Part shown: positions 1 to 11,830 of the stretch, piece by piece
Layout of the letters: every line of letters begins with the position of its first letter
Position numbering within the stretch: the stretch's first letter is position 1
Source of the DNA: Halichoerus grypus
Lineage: Eukaryota; Chordata; Mammalia; Carnivora; Phocidae
NCBI RefSeq assembly: GCF_964656455.1
Contig: NC_135718.1
Coordinates: forward strand, 20,720,449-20,784,448
Reading direction: 5' to 3'
DNA: 64,000 nt
Made by a program: the position numbers and the translations under genes
The notes under the pieces: generated by a model
Told to the model about the DNA's origin: nothing
Databases searched by the model: none
What the model saw: the letters and a program-made list of their open reading frames with translations, nothing else

Positions 1-1354
1 AAGCAACACATTCAGCCTTTTTTCTGGTCTACCCTTCATAAAGCCTTAGGTCTTGAATTACTGAACCTTTTATCCTGACACTAATGACATGAAAGATTTG
101 GGCAATGGACTGTGAGCTTCTCTAAATTGACTTTGTCCTGTAACAATCTTTCTACATTGAGATACTTCACTTCAAAGAGAACTCTTAGTTGGATTCTAAC
201 ACTACCCTCCTAGGTGGAATAATTAGACTTTTAAAATTTACTCAGTATTGAGTTGAGAATATGTATGTTTCTATGTAGTAGTATATATTTACTTAAAATG
301 TTACATGTTATGTATAAAACTCAACATGTATATATAACTTACACATGTATACATAGCATATATACATGTATATAACATAAATGTGTATATATATATGTGT
401 GTGTCTATTTGTATACATCTGCATGACAACATCGCTCTGGAGTTTTTGCTCTAGAAATTGTTTCAAGAATCACTGAGTTGGAGGTTGCTGCACAGTTTCT
501 TCTGCTATTGTATGTGGGTGCTACTGTGTTTGCTTGTGTGTTTGGCAACCTGACCCTGAGCTGATTTAGGTTTGTCATGCTTGGTAGCAGTTGTGTCAGA
601 TGGTTTAGACTCATGGGTGAGTGGCTGCCAATCTTTAATCATCTCACAAGAAAGGGAATCTTGACTCTACCAAACTTGGCACTTGTTTTCAGGAAGGCCA
701 ACACTAACTCAATCTTGTTTTTCGGTTTATTGACCATGTACAGCTTTTACTGGTGCTGAATTTGGGGCAATTAGTCATGAACTTGTGACATATCAGCCTG
801 CCCTGCACTCTGGAAATACCAGAAATAAGATGAAAATTTTACTCAAAATCCTTAAGAAGCTCATTCTGAAAGAGCTGGTTAATCAGGATATAGATGAGAA
901 ACTCTTTCTAGCAGAAGGAGGGAACAGCTGTAGACAACATATACTAATCTTATTTTACAAGGAAATGGTTACATGCAATTAGAGGAAAATCCTTACAGAG
1001 AATGACACCACATTCTTAGGAAAGGGTATGAATTAAGGGTAATGTCCTTTTGAAACACATTTGGAATTGATTCAATACAGAGAACTAAGAATAAAATACA
1101 GCCTCCTTCATTTACTCCAAATCCTTTGAAATATTAAAAAGGATATTGAGAAAATCCATAAGCATTCTTGAATATAGAAAGATAACCTTCAATGAATGAG
1201 CAACTGTGAAGAATCCTAAGCAGATGGAAAGTGAAATGAAATAAATTGAAGAAGGGAACCACAGCTCTGGCATGCTCATCAGAGGACTGCTGCAGGAGGA
1301 GAGGGTGGGGACCCTCTCTTAAGAGTCCTCCATGCCTAGCATTCTACCTTCTTG
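1..1354. other. Unique sequence, no gene recognised
   Basis: No repeat family or exon was recognised. Bases 281-420 are an AT-rich simple stretch of alternating ta/tg/ca steps. Short open frames on both strands around 405-760 overlap each other and carry no recognised domain. The rest is ordinary AT-rich non-coding DNA. Confidence 0.5.
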
Positions 1355-1600
1355 ATAGATATGGAAATTGAGACTCAATTTAAGTAGCTTGTCCAAGTTA
1401 TAATCAGAGATAAACCCAAGAATGTCTCAGTATCAAGCCTCTGAGTTAATTGTTCTTATAGATTGCCTCCTTTCTATGTGCCATACTTTATCTAGCATTT
1501 CTCAATATTTTGTGACAGCAATTCTATGAATTTTCTCCCATTTTACAGATAAGAAAACCGTGTGAGGACCTTAGGTTATTCCAGTGGGACTGTGCTTTCT
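1355..1600 (-). mobile_element. MIR SINE fragments (two, adjacent)
   Basis: Two pieces match the antisense MIR pattern. Bases 1358-1452 have the 'gaaattgagactcaa..taagtagcttgtccaag' part, and 1470-1600 have the 'tatgtgcca...cccattttacagataagaaaac' part. The order (tail-side piece, then a new start) suggests two adjacent ancient copies rather than one. Boundaries are approximate. Confidence 0.65.
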
Positions 1601-2264
1601 AAGAGTCTGTTCTTAAAACCTACTCTTTCTTCATCTTTCTCCCTATAATAATTTTAGCAAAAAGTCAGATAAAGATTATAGGCCTTCTAAATCTACCCTG
1701 TCCACTCTTTTTATTGGAGAAGTTAATCTCCATTCTGCAATAACATTATTATGGATGTGTGCCTGATGTTGTCATTTGTAACTACATTTTACTGGTAGAA
1801 TAAAGAATGTTAATATTGTAAGTATTTATTTGATCCTGATTTTATATACTAGCCTTTGGCCCTGGCCATTGGGTTCACATATATGAAGCCTGCTCTGACA
1901 TAGCTTGACATGAAAAAAATCAATCTGAATATTATTGTTATAATTCTGCAGGTATCACTGAGGATTTAGAAAATGGGTTTTATGTGTTTAATTTTAGAGG
2001 GTAAAATGATGGCTTAATGACAGGAGAATCAGCACCAATCTTCAGAGATCCAAAAGTCTTATGGGGGAGAGGTCCCTTACTTAAGAAACCTAGCAAATGC
2101 AAAGCCGAGTTGCAAAGCTGATGCATTAGTGGGTAATTATCATTTTTTAAAAAGGTCTTCTGATTTACAATGGAGTTAAATTGGGAGACTCTTTAAGTGG
2201 CAACTTTAAGTTTTTAAGTATTGGCTTATAGTCCACAGTCAAGGAGAGGATCTAAAGGAGATTT
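1601..2264. other. Unannotated unique stretch
   Basis: No gene, repeat family or regulatory motif was recognised between the MIR pair and the direct repeat that precedes the L1 insertion. Confidence 0.4.
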
Positions 2265-2279
2265 AAAAGTCAACTATAG
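2265..2279. repeat. Target-site duplication, left copy
   Basis: The 15-mer aaaagtcaactatag lies immediately before the first L1 3' UTR base. It recurs with one t/c change at 3326-3340, immediately after the SINE tail. This marks the limits of the compound insertion 2280-3325. Confidence 0.75.
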
Positions 2280-2672
2280 GTGGGGGGTGGGAGGGATAGG
2301 GTGGCTGGGTGATAGACATTGGGGAGGGTATGTGCTATGGTGAGCACTGTGAATTGTGTAAGACTGTTGAATCACAGACCTATACCTCTGAAACAAATCA
2401 TACATTATATGTTAAAAAAAAAAAAGGTAGCAGGAAGGGAAAAATGAAGGGGGGGAATCAGAGGGGGAGATGAACCATGGGAGACTATGGACTCTGAAAA
2501 ACAAACTGAGGGTTCTAGAGGGGAGGGGGGTAGGGGGATGGGTTAGCCTGGTAATGGGTATTAAAGAGGGCACGTATTGAATGGAGCACTGGGTGTTATA
2601 TGCAAACAATGAATCATGGAACACTACATCAAAAACTAATGATGTAATGTATGACATAACATAATAAAAAAA
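2280..2672 (+). mobile_element. Young carnivoran L1, 3' UTR only (5'-truncated)
   Basis: This is a two-part L1 3' UTR. Unit 1 (2280-2425) has the 'ggtggctgggtgatagacattgg' core and ends in an A-run. Unit 2 (2426-2672) has the 'gagactatggactctga' and 'gagcactgggtgttatatg' cores and ends 'aacataataaaa'. The same order is seen at 30540-30977. No ORF2 sequence remains. The A-rich end at 2660-2680 is not followed by a copy of the 2265 repeat, so the insertion seems to continue downstream. Confidence 0.93.
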
Positions 2673-2900
2673 AAGAAAAGAAAACTAATCTACAGTAACA
2701 GAAAACATATGCATGGTTGCCTATGGGGGCCAAGGATTAATTGAAAGTGGAAATGAAAGACCATTCAAAGTGATGGAAATGTTTTATATCTTAATTTAGA
2801 GTGGTGGAAATATGGTATATACATTCATGAAAACTCATTGAGTTGTATATTTAGGATAGGTGCATTTCACTGTATGTAAATTTTACCTCAGTTAAGAGAG
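2673..2900 (+). mobile_element. Old L1M-type 3' end
   Basis: The 'tgatggaaatgttttatatcttaat...gtatatacattcatgaaaactcattgagttgtatat...ttcactgtatgtaaattttacctcagttaag' pattern is the 3' terminus of an old mammalian L1 (L1MC/MD/ME type). It sits inside the unit bounded by the 2265/3326 direct repeats, so it may have been carried there as 3' flanking DNA. Confidence 0.75.
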
Positions 2901-3124
2901 AGGGTATAGGAAACAGGAGAAAGGAAGAGAGGAGGGACAGAAAGCGAGAGTGGAGAGAGCAGTTATAGGAGCTACTTATAAAGTAGAATCTATAGATTTG
3001 ACATCTGGTAGGATATAAGATCAGGAAGAGGAAGGGGTCCAAAACAACAAAAGGTGGCAGAGTAATATTCTGCAAGAATATCACTGACTTTAAAGCCAGA
3101 TAGATGTTTAAGAGGTTCCTCCAA
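2901..3124. other. Purine-rich non-repeat filler
   Basis: Bases 2901-2970 are GA-rich (agagagaggg, ggaagagaggaggg); the rest is unrecognised. The segment lies between the old L1 end and the SINE, within the presumed transduced unit. Confidence 0.4.
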
Positions 3125-3325
3125 GGGGCACCTGGGTGGCTCAGTCATTAAAAGTCTGCCTTCGGCTCAGGTCATGATCCCAGGGTCCTGGGATCTAGCC
3201 TCGCGTCAGGCTCCCTGCTCAGCGGGAAGCCTGCTTCTCCCTCTCCCACTGCCCCTGCTGTGTTCCCTCTCTGCTGTGTCTCTCTCTGTCAAATAAATAA
3301 ATAAAATCTTTAAAAATAAATAAAT
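3125..3325 (+). mobile_element. CAN-SINE (tRNA-Lys derived, arctoid type)
   Basis: It starts 'ggggcacctgggtggctcagt', which contains the A-box-like region of the tRNA-related head, followed by 'ggctcaggtcatgatccc', a CT-rich tract and an (aataaa)n tail. The left flank (ttcctccaa) and right flank (aaaagccaac) do not form a target-site duplication for the SINE itself. The right flank instead matches 2265-2279. Confidence 0.95.
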
Positions 3326-3340
3326 AAAAGCCAACTATAG
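3326..3340. repeat. Target-site duplication, right copy
   Basis: aaaagccaactatag, 14 of 15 identical to 2265-2279, directly following the SINE A-rich tail. Confidence 0.75.
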
Positions 3341-3548
3341 TTGGTAATACTGTGTCACATATTTGAAAGTTGTGGAGAGAGTGGATATTGAAAATTCTCA
3401 TCCCAAGAAAAAACTTTTTTGCAACTATGTATGGTGACAGATTTTAACTAGACTTTCCTGATGTATACAAATATCAAATCACTATGTTGTATGCCTGAAA
3501 CTAATATAATGTTGTATGTCAATTATACATCAACAATAATAAAAAACC
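3331..3548 (+). mobile_element. L1MA/MB-type 3' UTR
   Basis: The run 'ctatagttggtaatactgtgtcacatatttgaaagttg...gagtggatattgaaaattctcatc...gttgtatgcctgaaactaatataatgttgtatgtcaattatac' is the 3' UTR of an older placental L1, ending in an A-rich tail at 3530-3548. It is the host sequence into which the compound insertion 2280-3325 landed. Confidence 0.88.
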
Positions 3549-4164
3549 TTAATGATGCCCATATATTTGCAAAAGAGTTTGCAAACCAGTGACCATAGAG
3601 TAACACTGGCCGACAGACATATTTTATTTGGCCCACATAACCATGGAACCATCATGTTTTAAATTTGAATTAGTTGTCAATATTTAAAAGTTGGATTTTT
3701 CACATAAACAGTAAGATTTCTGGCTTCTGTTGAAAAATCAAGATCAGGCAACACAGGGCAGGATTTCCCAAGAGCAGCCATCAGATGGAGCTCCATAACA
3801 GCTACCCACTATAGAGGGACCTTACCTCTCCAGTTTGACACAATCCTCACATTCATAAGTCATGTTGATAGTACATATCCTTGATATGAGGTGATGAGAA
3901 TGTCACTTTATCTCTGTGTTTGCCCTCCCATAACCCCAGTTTAATTATGACAAAAACATCAGACAAATCCCAATTGAGGAGCATTCTACAAAATACTGAC
4001 CAGTACTCCTCAAAATTATCAAAGTTATCATAAACAAGAAAAGTCTGAGAAATTGTTATGGGAGATATGGTGAATAAATGTAATATGGTATTCTTGATGG
4101 GATCATGGAACAGAAAAATGACACTAGGTAAAAACTAAGAAAATTCAAATAAAATATGTACTTT
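3549..4164. other. Unannotated; possible old hAT trace at 3570-3760
   Basis: The phrases 'atttggcccacat', 'gaattagttgtcaatatttaaaagttgga' and 'gatttctggcttctgttgaaaaatca' look like a decayed MER-type element, but the family could not be fixed. Nothing else was recognised. Confidence 0.35.
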
Positions 4165-4535
4165 TTTCAGCTTTATTGAGGTATAACTGACAAATAAACT
4201 TGTAAGGTACTTAAACTCTACATCGTGATGATTTGATTTATATATACATCGTGAAAGGATTCCTCCTATCTAATTAATTGACATATCCATCACTTCATAT
4301 TTATTATTTATTTATTTTTGGTGGGAGCATTTGGGTTCTTCTCTCTTAACAAGTCTCAATCATGCAACATGGTGTTGTTGGCTATGGTGGCCATGTTTTA
4401 CACTGGATCTTCAGATCTCATTCGTCTTACTACTAAAAGTTGGCACCCTTTTACCAACCTCTCCCTACCCACCCCCCATTTTCAGCTCTTGGCAATTACT
4501 TTTCTATTCTGTTTCTTTGAGTAAACAAGTAAAGT
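4165..4535 (-). mobile_element. Old L1M 3' UTR
   Basis: The antisense L1 pattern is clear: 'tttattgaggtataactgaca', 'ttgacatatccatcacttc', 'aatcatgcaacatggtgttgttggctatggtggccatg' and 'cagctcttggcaattact'. It is a 3'-end fragment with no coding sequence. The short open frames on the plus strand here are antisense artefacts. Confidence 0.85.
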
Positions 4536-5429
4536 TTAAAAAAAAAAAGCATTGAGCTAAATGAAACAAACTGTTTCATACTGGATATATTTTTCAAACA
4601 AAGATGTGGTATTTTTGAAATAACTGACAAAAATCAGGATAGGCAAATGCTATTTTACTCATAACATTTCAGCATATCAATTGAGGCTTGTTCAGTGAAT
4701 GACATGAGTTTAACATTTTTAATTTTTTTTTGAGAAACCTCGATACTGTAGGGATTTTGGTTGCTTCTCAAATGACACATTCTGTCTTTGCTGAGTTGTC
4801 ATCTCCTTCTAAGAAAGTAACCTAGATGTTTCCAGTTGAGTCTGAGGTGAAGAGGACTCTGACGGTTCAGTGTTTGAGCTAAATTCATACTGTTCTGGAA
4901 TGACATAAATGCATTCTAACGTGGCTCTGGTAACCACATTTGATCTAGGACACCACAGTGAAGCTTTGGAATTCTGTATCTCAGATCATGCCAGCCTTCT
5001 TCTAGAAGACTTTATGAAGTTTTTAATCCTGATTTTGCCCATCTAATTCTGTATCAACCCTATATACTGCATTCATTATCACCTCCTCACATTTACCTAT
5101 ATTGTCCTTCCCCTCACCCACTCATTCATCTATATTTTACGTCCTGTCACATTACTCTTCCCAGATAATTTGTTTCCACACTTGTCTCACCCATCCTTGA
5201 AACCTTTGAGTACTTTTCATCGGAATTACTCATGTTAATACTTAATCATATTTATCTCGTTTCATACCTTGAGTTCTTTTTATATCCAAGGCCTTAATCA
5301 ACAACTCATATCAAGAGGCTAGGAATAATAATCTGAATTCTCCATGGTCTTCAGTGGTATTCTACACCTCAAGCTCTCGCTTATATTTCTCCATTGATTT
5401 CTTAATGCTCAGTACATACACAATTTCAG
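4536..5429. other. Unannotated stretch
   Basis: No repeat or gene recognised; pyrimidine-rich patches at 5085-5175. Confidence 0.4.
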
Positions 5430-5560
5430 TGTGTCTCACTTGTTGAAAAGGCAGATTCCTGGGTTCCAAATCAGAGACGTGATTCAGCTGATTTTGGATG
5501 AATTTAGAAATGTATCTTTGTGACTCCAAAGAAAGTGAATCAAATACCAAACTCTGAGAA
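5430..5560. mobile_element. Possible hAT MER5-like fragment
   Basis: 'ggcagattcctgggttccaaatcagagacgtgattcagctgattttggatgaatttagaaatgt' resembles the middle of a MER5-type non-autonomous hAT element (next to 'cagattcctgggcccca...gattcagtagg'). The termini were not found. Confidence 0.35.
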
Positions 5561-6308
5561 ATCCTTCTACAGATCCTTCAACCTCTTCTATTTATAGTAC
5601 TATCCCAAAAAATGCCTACACCTCTGCTCCTCCAGCCTAAATTTTTGGTGGCCATGCAGCCCCCAAATATTTGCTATAAGACACAGAATCAAAACTGCCC
5701 AAAATATAGAAAGGAGATAGACTGATAAAAGTATGAAGTCTCTAGAAACATGGCTCCCTGAGATTGGAGACAGGTGAATGGTCCAGATTTTTGGAACAAG
5801 TAGATTTTCCAACTTGTGGCTTCAGTAGTGGCAAAAACTCTCATGATACCCACTGAGGTGTACAGTCATTAATTCAAGGATTTTATCAGGTTTTGAAAAT
5901 AACATCAGTTGTGATCCCAACCATTTATTGATTTATTTAGCAAATTATTCCTATTTTTAAATGCCTTAATGTTGGGGCACATTAGTCATAAAATATTCAG
6001 TTCCAACCAGGATCCAAGCTGAGTATGTGGTTGAGTCACCAGGTCATGGGGTGCTCTTCACATTTCCCATAGGAGAAGATTTGGGACAGAGAGGTTGTAT
6101 TAGGGCAGGATTTTGATACAATTCAGAGGGACAACTAGTGTTTGGTCATGAGTCAATAGTCATTAGCGTCCAGTGAGGCATTCACTTTGAGAAACTTCAG
6201 AAACTAGGAATTAAGGAGGCACATAAGACAGAATACGTGTAGCAGTTTTATACAATGAGAAAAGCCCTACATTAGATGTTGAGAGATCTAGGTTCTAGTG
6301 CTTAAGTT
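5561..6308. other. Unannotated stretch
   Basis: No gene or confidently identified repeat. 'ccaaccaggatccaagctgagta' near 6003 is faintly L2/L1-like. Confidence 0.35.
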
Positions 6309-6324
6309 AAAAATGTTAGTGGCA
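6309..6324. repeat. SINE target-site duplication, left
   Basis: aaaaatgttagtggca, repeated exactly at 6516-6531. Confidence 0.92.
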
Positions 6325-6515
6325 GGGGCGCCTGGGTGGCTCAGTCCATTAAGAGTCTGCCTTCGGCTTAGGTTACGATCTTAGGGTCCTGGGATTGAGC
6401 CCTGCTTTGGGCTCCCTGCTCAGCGGGGAGCCTGCTTCTCCCTCTCCCTCTGCCTGCTGCTTGCTCCCCCTGCTTGTGTTCTCCCTCTGTCAAATAAATA
6501 AATAAAATCTTAAAA
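6325..6515 (+). mobile_element. CAN-SINE, full length
   Basis: The element has a 'ggggcgcctgggtggctcagtcc' head, then 'ctccctgctcagcggggagcctgcttctcc', a CT-rich middle, an (aaat)n tail and an A-run. It is flanked by a perfect 16-bp duplication. The clean duplication and near-consensus body indicate a fairly young insertion. It landed just upstream of an older MIR. Confidence 0.97.
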
Positions 6516-6529
6516 AAAAATGTTAGTGG

Positions 6530-6731
6530 CAAATATTTGTTAAGTGCTTGCCATATACCAGGAACTAAGCTAACAGTCTTATTAGTTATCTAATTTAATC
6601 TTTACTGAAGTGTAGTCAGATGGATACTATCTCATCTATTTTATAAACATAAGATACCAAGTCTCAAAAACATAAAATAACTTGCCCATGTTAATAGCTA
6701 GTAAATGCCAAGATGGGAACTTTAAACGAGG
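6530..6731 (-). mobile_element. MIR SINE
   Basis: The antisense MIR signature runs in order: 'ttgttaagtgcttgccatataccaggaactaagctaac', 'atctaatttaatctttac', 'atagctagtaaatgcca'. It directly abuts the CAN-SINE duplication. Confidence 0.85.
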
Positions 6732-8282
6732 GAATTTTACTCCAGCAATGTTAAATTATTATACTTTCTTTGCTCTCTCCTGGCACATGTTAGGGGACCT
6801 AGGTACATCTTCATACAAGTAAAAAATACATATATATATATTTATGCCAGTCCTTTTCAATTTCATAGTAAATATGAATATTTCATGTTAAATGAAAGAT
6901 ATCGAAGTGCTTATAAAAATACATAATACTATTCCATGGGGGAAGCATAGCAAACTTAAGTGCCTACAAAGGCCAGGCAGGAAATATAAGCCTAATCTAA
7001 TAGCACATTGTTACTATGTGGAAATGCAGACCTAAAATTATAAGATTTCTAATTTTTCAGAAAAATCCATGTATCTTTAGTCCAATGGACATTTTCTAAC
7101 TATTAAATATAGGTGCAAATTAAAACAACAACAGCAAAAAAGAATTAAGTCTATGAAGGTCAACAAACCAAGCCTAGGAGCTTCTGGCTTGAGACATCTG
7201 TACCATATAAGCAGGAAATCTTGTTTTCAGAAACAGTCACTGCCCTAGAGAACAAAGATATATACTGGTTATACCAACTTTAGTAAGGCATATGACCTCC
7301 TAGGGCTTCAAGTGCCTCAACTATGACTATTCTCCCAATGCTCCGTATACCTACTCCTGCCTCAATCTAAAATCTCAGATGTTCGTAATAAAACCATGGT
7401 ATTGATTTTGAGCAGTTTATAAGCTGACTGAGATGTAAAACACTTTGATAAAACAAAAAGTAAGAAGACTTGAAGATCCTTTTGTAACAGATGACAGACA
7501 AGTCCAAATAAGCTCTTATATGCACTTTTGGTATTCTTTTCCCAACTGAAGGAGAGATTAGATTAAACCAATGAAAAATTCCAAAGGTGGTCCAGCGGTC
7601 AGAGTGTAGGGGTATGCAGGCAGCTGGTACTCTGGCAGTAGAATATATTTGGCAAGGATTAGGTAAACATGAATTTGGGATTTTGGAATTGGCAATTTGG
7701 TGAGCTATGTATTAGTCTAGAGGAGAGAAGACTTGTGGGATAGCTGTGATTTTAAATAGATGAATGCTATCAGACACAAAGATGGGTTGATTTTTTTTTC
7801 CTGCATGACAGAGTCAACTAGAGGTTTGAATTTGCATCAGTGGATGAGGATACTGGAGAGAAATCTTGTTTGGGGAGAAAGAATCACTTCTTAAAGCTGT
7901 TTATATAGACAGAGGTGCTTCAAGAGGCATTTTGAATTCACTATTGTAAGTATTTAAACAGAAGTTACAGAAACACTTGGCACCAATATTGCAAAAAGGA
8001 TTTGAGCAATGTCATTTAGAGTTGGAGGAATGGGATGGTGGTTTGCAAGAATCACTGCCCATTAGACACCCAGAAGGATGGTTTGGCATGGAGTAAGCAC
8101 AGTATCTAGTTCAATATGAGTGAGGTACATATATGAATGGATGAAAAACATGCATTTCTTATCAAGCAGATCCAGGTGATTCTGTTGAAACCACCTGTCT
8201 GCAGAAACACTGGAGTAGACCTCCTCAAGCCTCTTATATCCCCAGGATTATCAGAAAAGGAAGAAAAAACTGATCATGAACA
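6732..8282. other. Unannotated unique stretch
   Basis: About 1.5 kb without a recognised repeat or gene. Short (ta)n at 6829-6842. No long open frame. Confidence 0.45.
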
Positions 8283-8495
8283 TCTACTAAGCAAATGCTT
8301 TGTTCCAGGTACCAGGTATTTGCATCATATTTATTTCACTGTATGCTCACTCATCCTTACTGTTTCATAGATGATTAAAGTGAGGCTTCAAAAATTTAAA
8401 TAAATGGTAATCATGAGGTTTAGGGGTAAGTGAAGAAGCAGAAATCTGAATTTGGAGGTTTGCTCCAAAACCTCTTAACTCATACTGTGCATAGT
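8283..8495 (-). mobile_element. MIR SINE
   Basis: The order 'tactaagcaaatgctttgttccaggtaccaggta', 'cactgtatgctcactcatcc', 'catagatgattaaagtgaggctt', 'gaagcagaaatctgaat', 'cctcttaactcatac' follows the antisense MIR consensus. Confidence 0.78.
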
Positions 8496-11400
8496 GTTTT
8501 ACTCTGCCACAGATTTTGCTTTTGGAGGCAGGGATCTGATAAGGCATGGGGTGGGGCGATACTCTCAGGAAGAGACTAATAATACCTTTGCCAGGTATTC
8601 AAGCACCGGATTCTGTAATGTCTTCTCCCTCAAACAGAAGAATATTGTGGCAGCCTTTTACCCCCTTGCCACTGAGGTGGGGTCTGTAAGTATATGAGTA
8701 AATTAAATCAAGGGGCAAGGGCAAAGAGGAGATGAAGTGAGGCAACAAAAAAGTATTATTTTCCAAACAGAATGCTATTTATCTACTAGTGCTTTGGCTG
8801 ACTGCCCACATTTAATGAATGCTGTCCTTAGAGCCACACAAACTCCATAATGAATATGAAAAAACAAACCTAATAATACAAACATAAGCAAAATGACCTG
8901 TTTCAAAAGAACGTGGGGGCAGTGCTTGAAGTGTTGAACATTTTAATTTTCAATATCTCCACAGTGGCAGCAAGGCAGAGTAGTATCTATGTGCTAAGCA
9001 GAGTATTTTGTTCACTTCTTTAATTTATTCTTTTCTTTAGGGTAGGACAAGGCAAATGTGAAGGATTTTCATTTGTAACAAGGAGACCAAATTTTGCTAA
9101 ATTGAAATGGTCTCCAGGTTATAAAAGTTGGCCTTGGCCTTCACTCTTTTTACTTATTCTCAACAAATCAATGTTCAATCTTGTTGCTTCCAGCTCTTTT
9201 AACAGAGATGCTTGAAGATGGCATGAGAAATGGCCAGCGATGCATATAATTTGTTGCAGATTACAAATAGCTGAGTCAAGTTCAATACACATACATACAC
9301 ACACACACTGCATACTCATATTGACTAGAGAAACATGAATATATTGCACATGATTAAATAAACTATTAAATTTAAGGATAAGGATCTTTCTAGAAAGAAC
9401 AATGGGGCCATTGTGTTATATAGTTCTGCTACTTGATTGTTGATGATTTGGGCGCCTGCAGTTCAGGGTGTTATCAACAAGGAAATCCTATGGCCTCTAA
9501 GACACACCATGGTATCTCTTTCTTTATTAAAGTCTTGGGATATATTGATGTCCTCTTTATGGTGCAAAATAAGAGTTAGCTCTCTGGATAGATTGACAAA
9601 GGCCTCTGCTTATAAATATATAAGAGAAGAGAGAAAGGAGATAGGGAGACCAATTAGGACATTGTTAGCATAGGGTAAGAGGAGTATGAAGGGGATGCAT
9701 ACCTTTGAGGCTCAATTCAGAGACAGGATTTCTGCCCGTCATCATGTGAGATACATAATAAGCTCCAAATAGATATTTACTAAAATGAAACAAATCTAGT
9801 GACTGATTGGATAAAGGAGAAGGTAAACTGATTTTAAGTTAAAAGCCAACATGTTCATGAAAAAGGACCCAGGAAGGGGAGGGAGTTGGGAGTACATGAA
9901 AGCTGGTGATTTTGATTTTGACTGAATGACTTTGTCAACAGTTGTAAATGTTGCAGAAATTCAGATAAAAAACATGAAAGAATGTGAAAAGTGACAAAGT
10001 TTGAGATATCAGCATTGCAAAAAAAGTGATTTCCACAAGGAACAAATACAGATTTTTAAAATTGGCCTTCCAATTGGCTCTTAGCTACAAGGGAATGAGA
10101 CTTGGGGCCTCTCTGGCTTAGTAGTCTCCATTTCCACAAGTCACCATTGCTTGTAAGAACCCATTTCACAATGTACTAAGATGAAGGACATACTTTCCAT
10201 CCTGGAAGAGAAAGACATAGAAGTCAGAGTTGGACACCATATACATGCATCTTGAAATCAGGGGTCAATTTTACATTAGTGTTTTCTCTGTACTTAGCTC
10301 CTAACTGTTGTCCAAAAAAGCCTAAGACAGTGAGTAATATTCAGGTCATAAGAGAGGATTCATGTTTTCTTTAAATCACTTCTGTAGTTTAGTGTGACTT
10401 ATTAGTTTATCCTTGTGGGTATATAATAGAATGATATGCATTCCATTGTACAGTGTGTTGTTCCAGAAAGGAAATATTTTTAATTCATGTTAATATGGAT
10501 TTCATTCCTAGATACCTAGTTAATTACTGGCTTTGCATTCACAGTTAGACTCTCTTTTGATGATTTCTCATGCTCTTCAAAAGTGAGTGTGTGCTTTCCT
10601 ATTTTGGTCATAGAGAATGTTCTTTTCCTGAACTTAGTCATCCAATTTCTTCCACTTAGACCACATTGTGAGATCAATTTTGAGCCCTCCTTACTATGAC
10701 ATATATCACAGAACATAATATCAGTTTCAAAGATACTATGAAGTACAGGTAACTTGACTACAAAGAATACATAGATTGAAGAGAATCAAGAATGCTGGTC
10801 ATAAAGGATTTCCCCCTTAACAGTTGTTTTTCTTAATTTTCCAGAGGTAAAATTTAGTTTTTCCTGAGAATCTCCATTTAAGTTGGGCATCTGGGAACAT
10901 CTCTCAGGACTCCCTGTTTAGTCAACTAGCCAATGCATGCCAACTATTACCAATTATCTCATATTTTTATGACCTTTATTTAACAATATTTCATCTGAGC
11001 AGATGCTCTGCATTCCCATTATATGGTATATTTATCCTTACATGATGAAATAGTTCTGTGTCCTCAAATACTGGCACTTCTACCACCAGTAAGCCTCACT
11101 ATGACACATTACAAAATAAAAATACAACATAACATGGAATGATGAGTTACTGGGAGTTTATTGAATTTACCTTACAACTGGATTTCCTTTCAAAATGTTT
11201 TCATTATATTGAAATAATGTTTAACATCCCATGAATCAATGAGTATGGAAATTTGGAATTTGTTACTTGGGTATCTTATTCTTTTAGAGGGTAGGATCAT
11301 CAAAATATCCTAGCAGTGGTGATATATGTGTTCATAAATAGCAGTTCAATTATCTCTGTCCATAAAGTGAAAGGTTTTGCAAAAGTTAAATGTTATATAT

Positions 11401-11699
11401 TACCTACATTGTCTTAACCAAAACAGCATAGGAAAGGGAATTGTTTCTGAAGTGGTTTAAGTCAGATTAAAAAAGAAAAGAGTAGAAAAGGGCTAGGATA
11501 TGAGACTCAAAATGAAACTCACAGTCAAAATCTGAGTTTCACATGTGATCAGAAAAATTACAGTAGTAACTGCCAAGTAATCCTGAGCAATCCAAAGAGG
11601 AATGCCATTGTCTAGATGCAAAAGTAGGGATTTATGAAGATGATACTTGGTGGGACAAATAATTTTGCTGAGAATCTGGAAAAATTGTCTATCATCTGT
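8496..11699. other. Unannotated unique stretch (3.2 kb)
   Basis: No transposon, exon or RNA gene was recognised. There is a short (ca) run at 9293-9309. Open frames are all under 80 codons. This is one of the longest repeat-poor intervals in the window. Confidence 0.45.
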
Positions 11700-11721
11700 C
11701 TACCTATTATCTATCTATCTA

Positions 11722-11769
<48 letters not shown>

Positions 11770-11830
11770 ATCATCTATCATCTATCCATCTTTTATCATC
11801 TATCATCTATCACCTATATATATATATATG
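11700..11830. repeat. (CTAT)n microsatellite
   Basis: Near-perfect ctat repeats at 11708-11769 are followed by degenerate catctatc/tatcatc repeats and a short (ta)n to 11830. The two overlapping frames rich in Ile-Tyr-Leu-Ser are translations of this repeat and not genes. Confidence 0.97.

Noticed and set aside
405..760. Possible processed pseudogene on the minus strand
   Set aside because: Minus-strand translation shows a run of Lys/Ser/Thr-rich codons over about 60 residues, but no family was recognised and no A-tail or duplication was found.
6325..6400. tRNA gene
   Set aside because: The tRNA-like A-box region is the head of a CAN-SINE; there is no complete cloverleaf and the SINE body follows.
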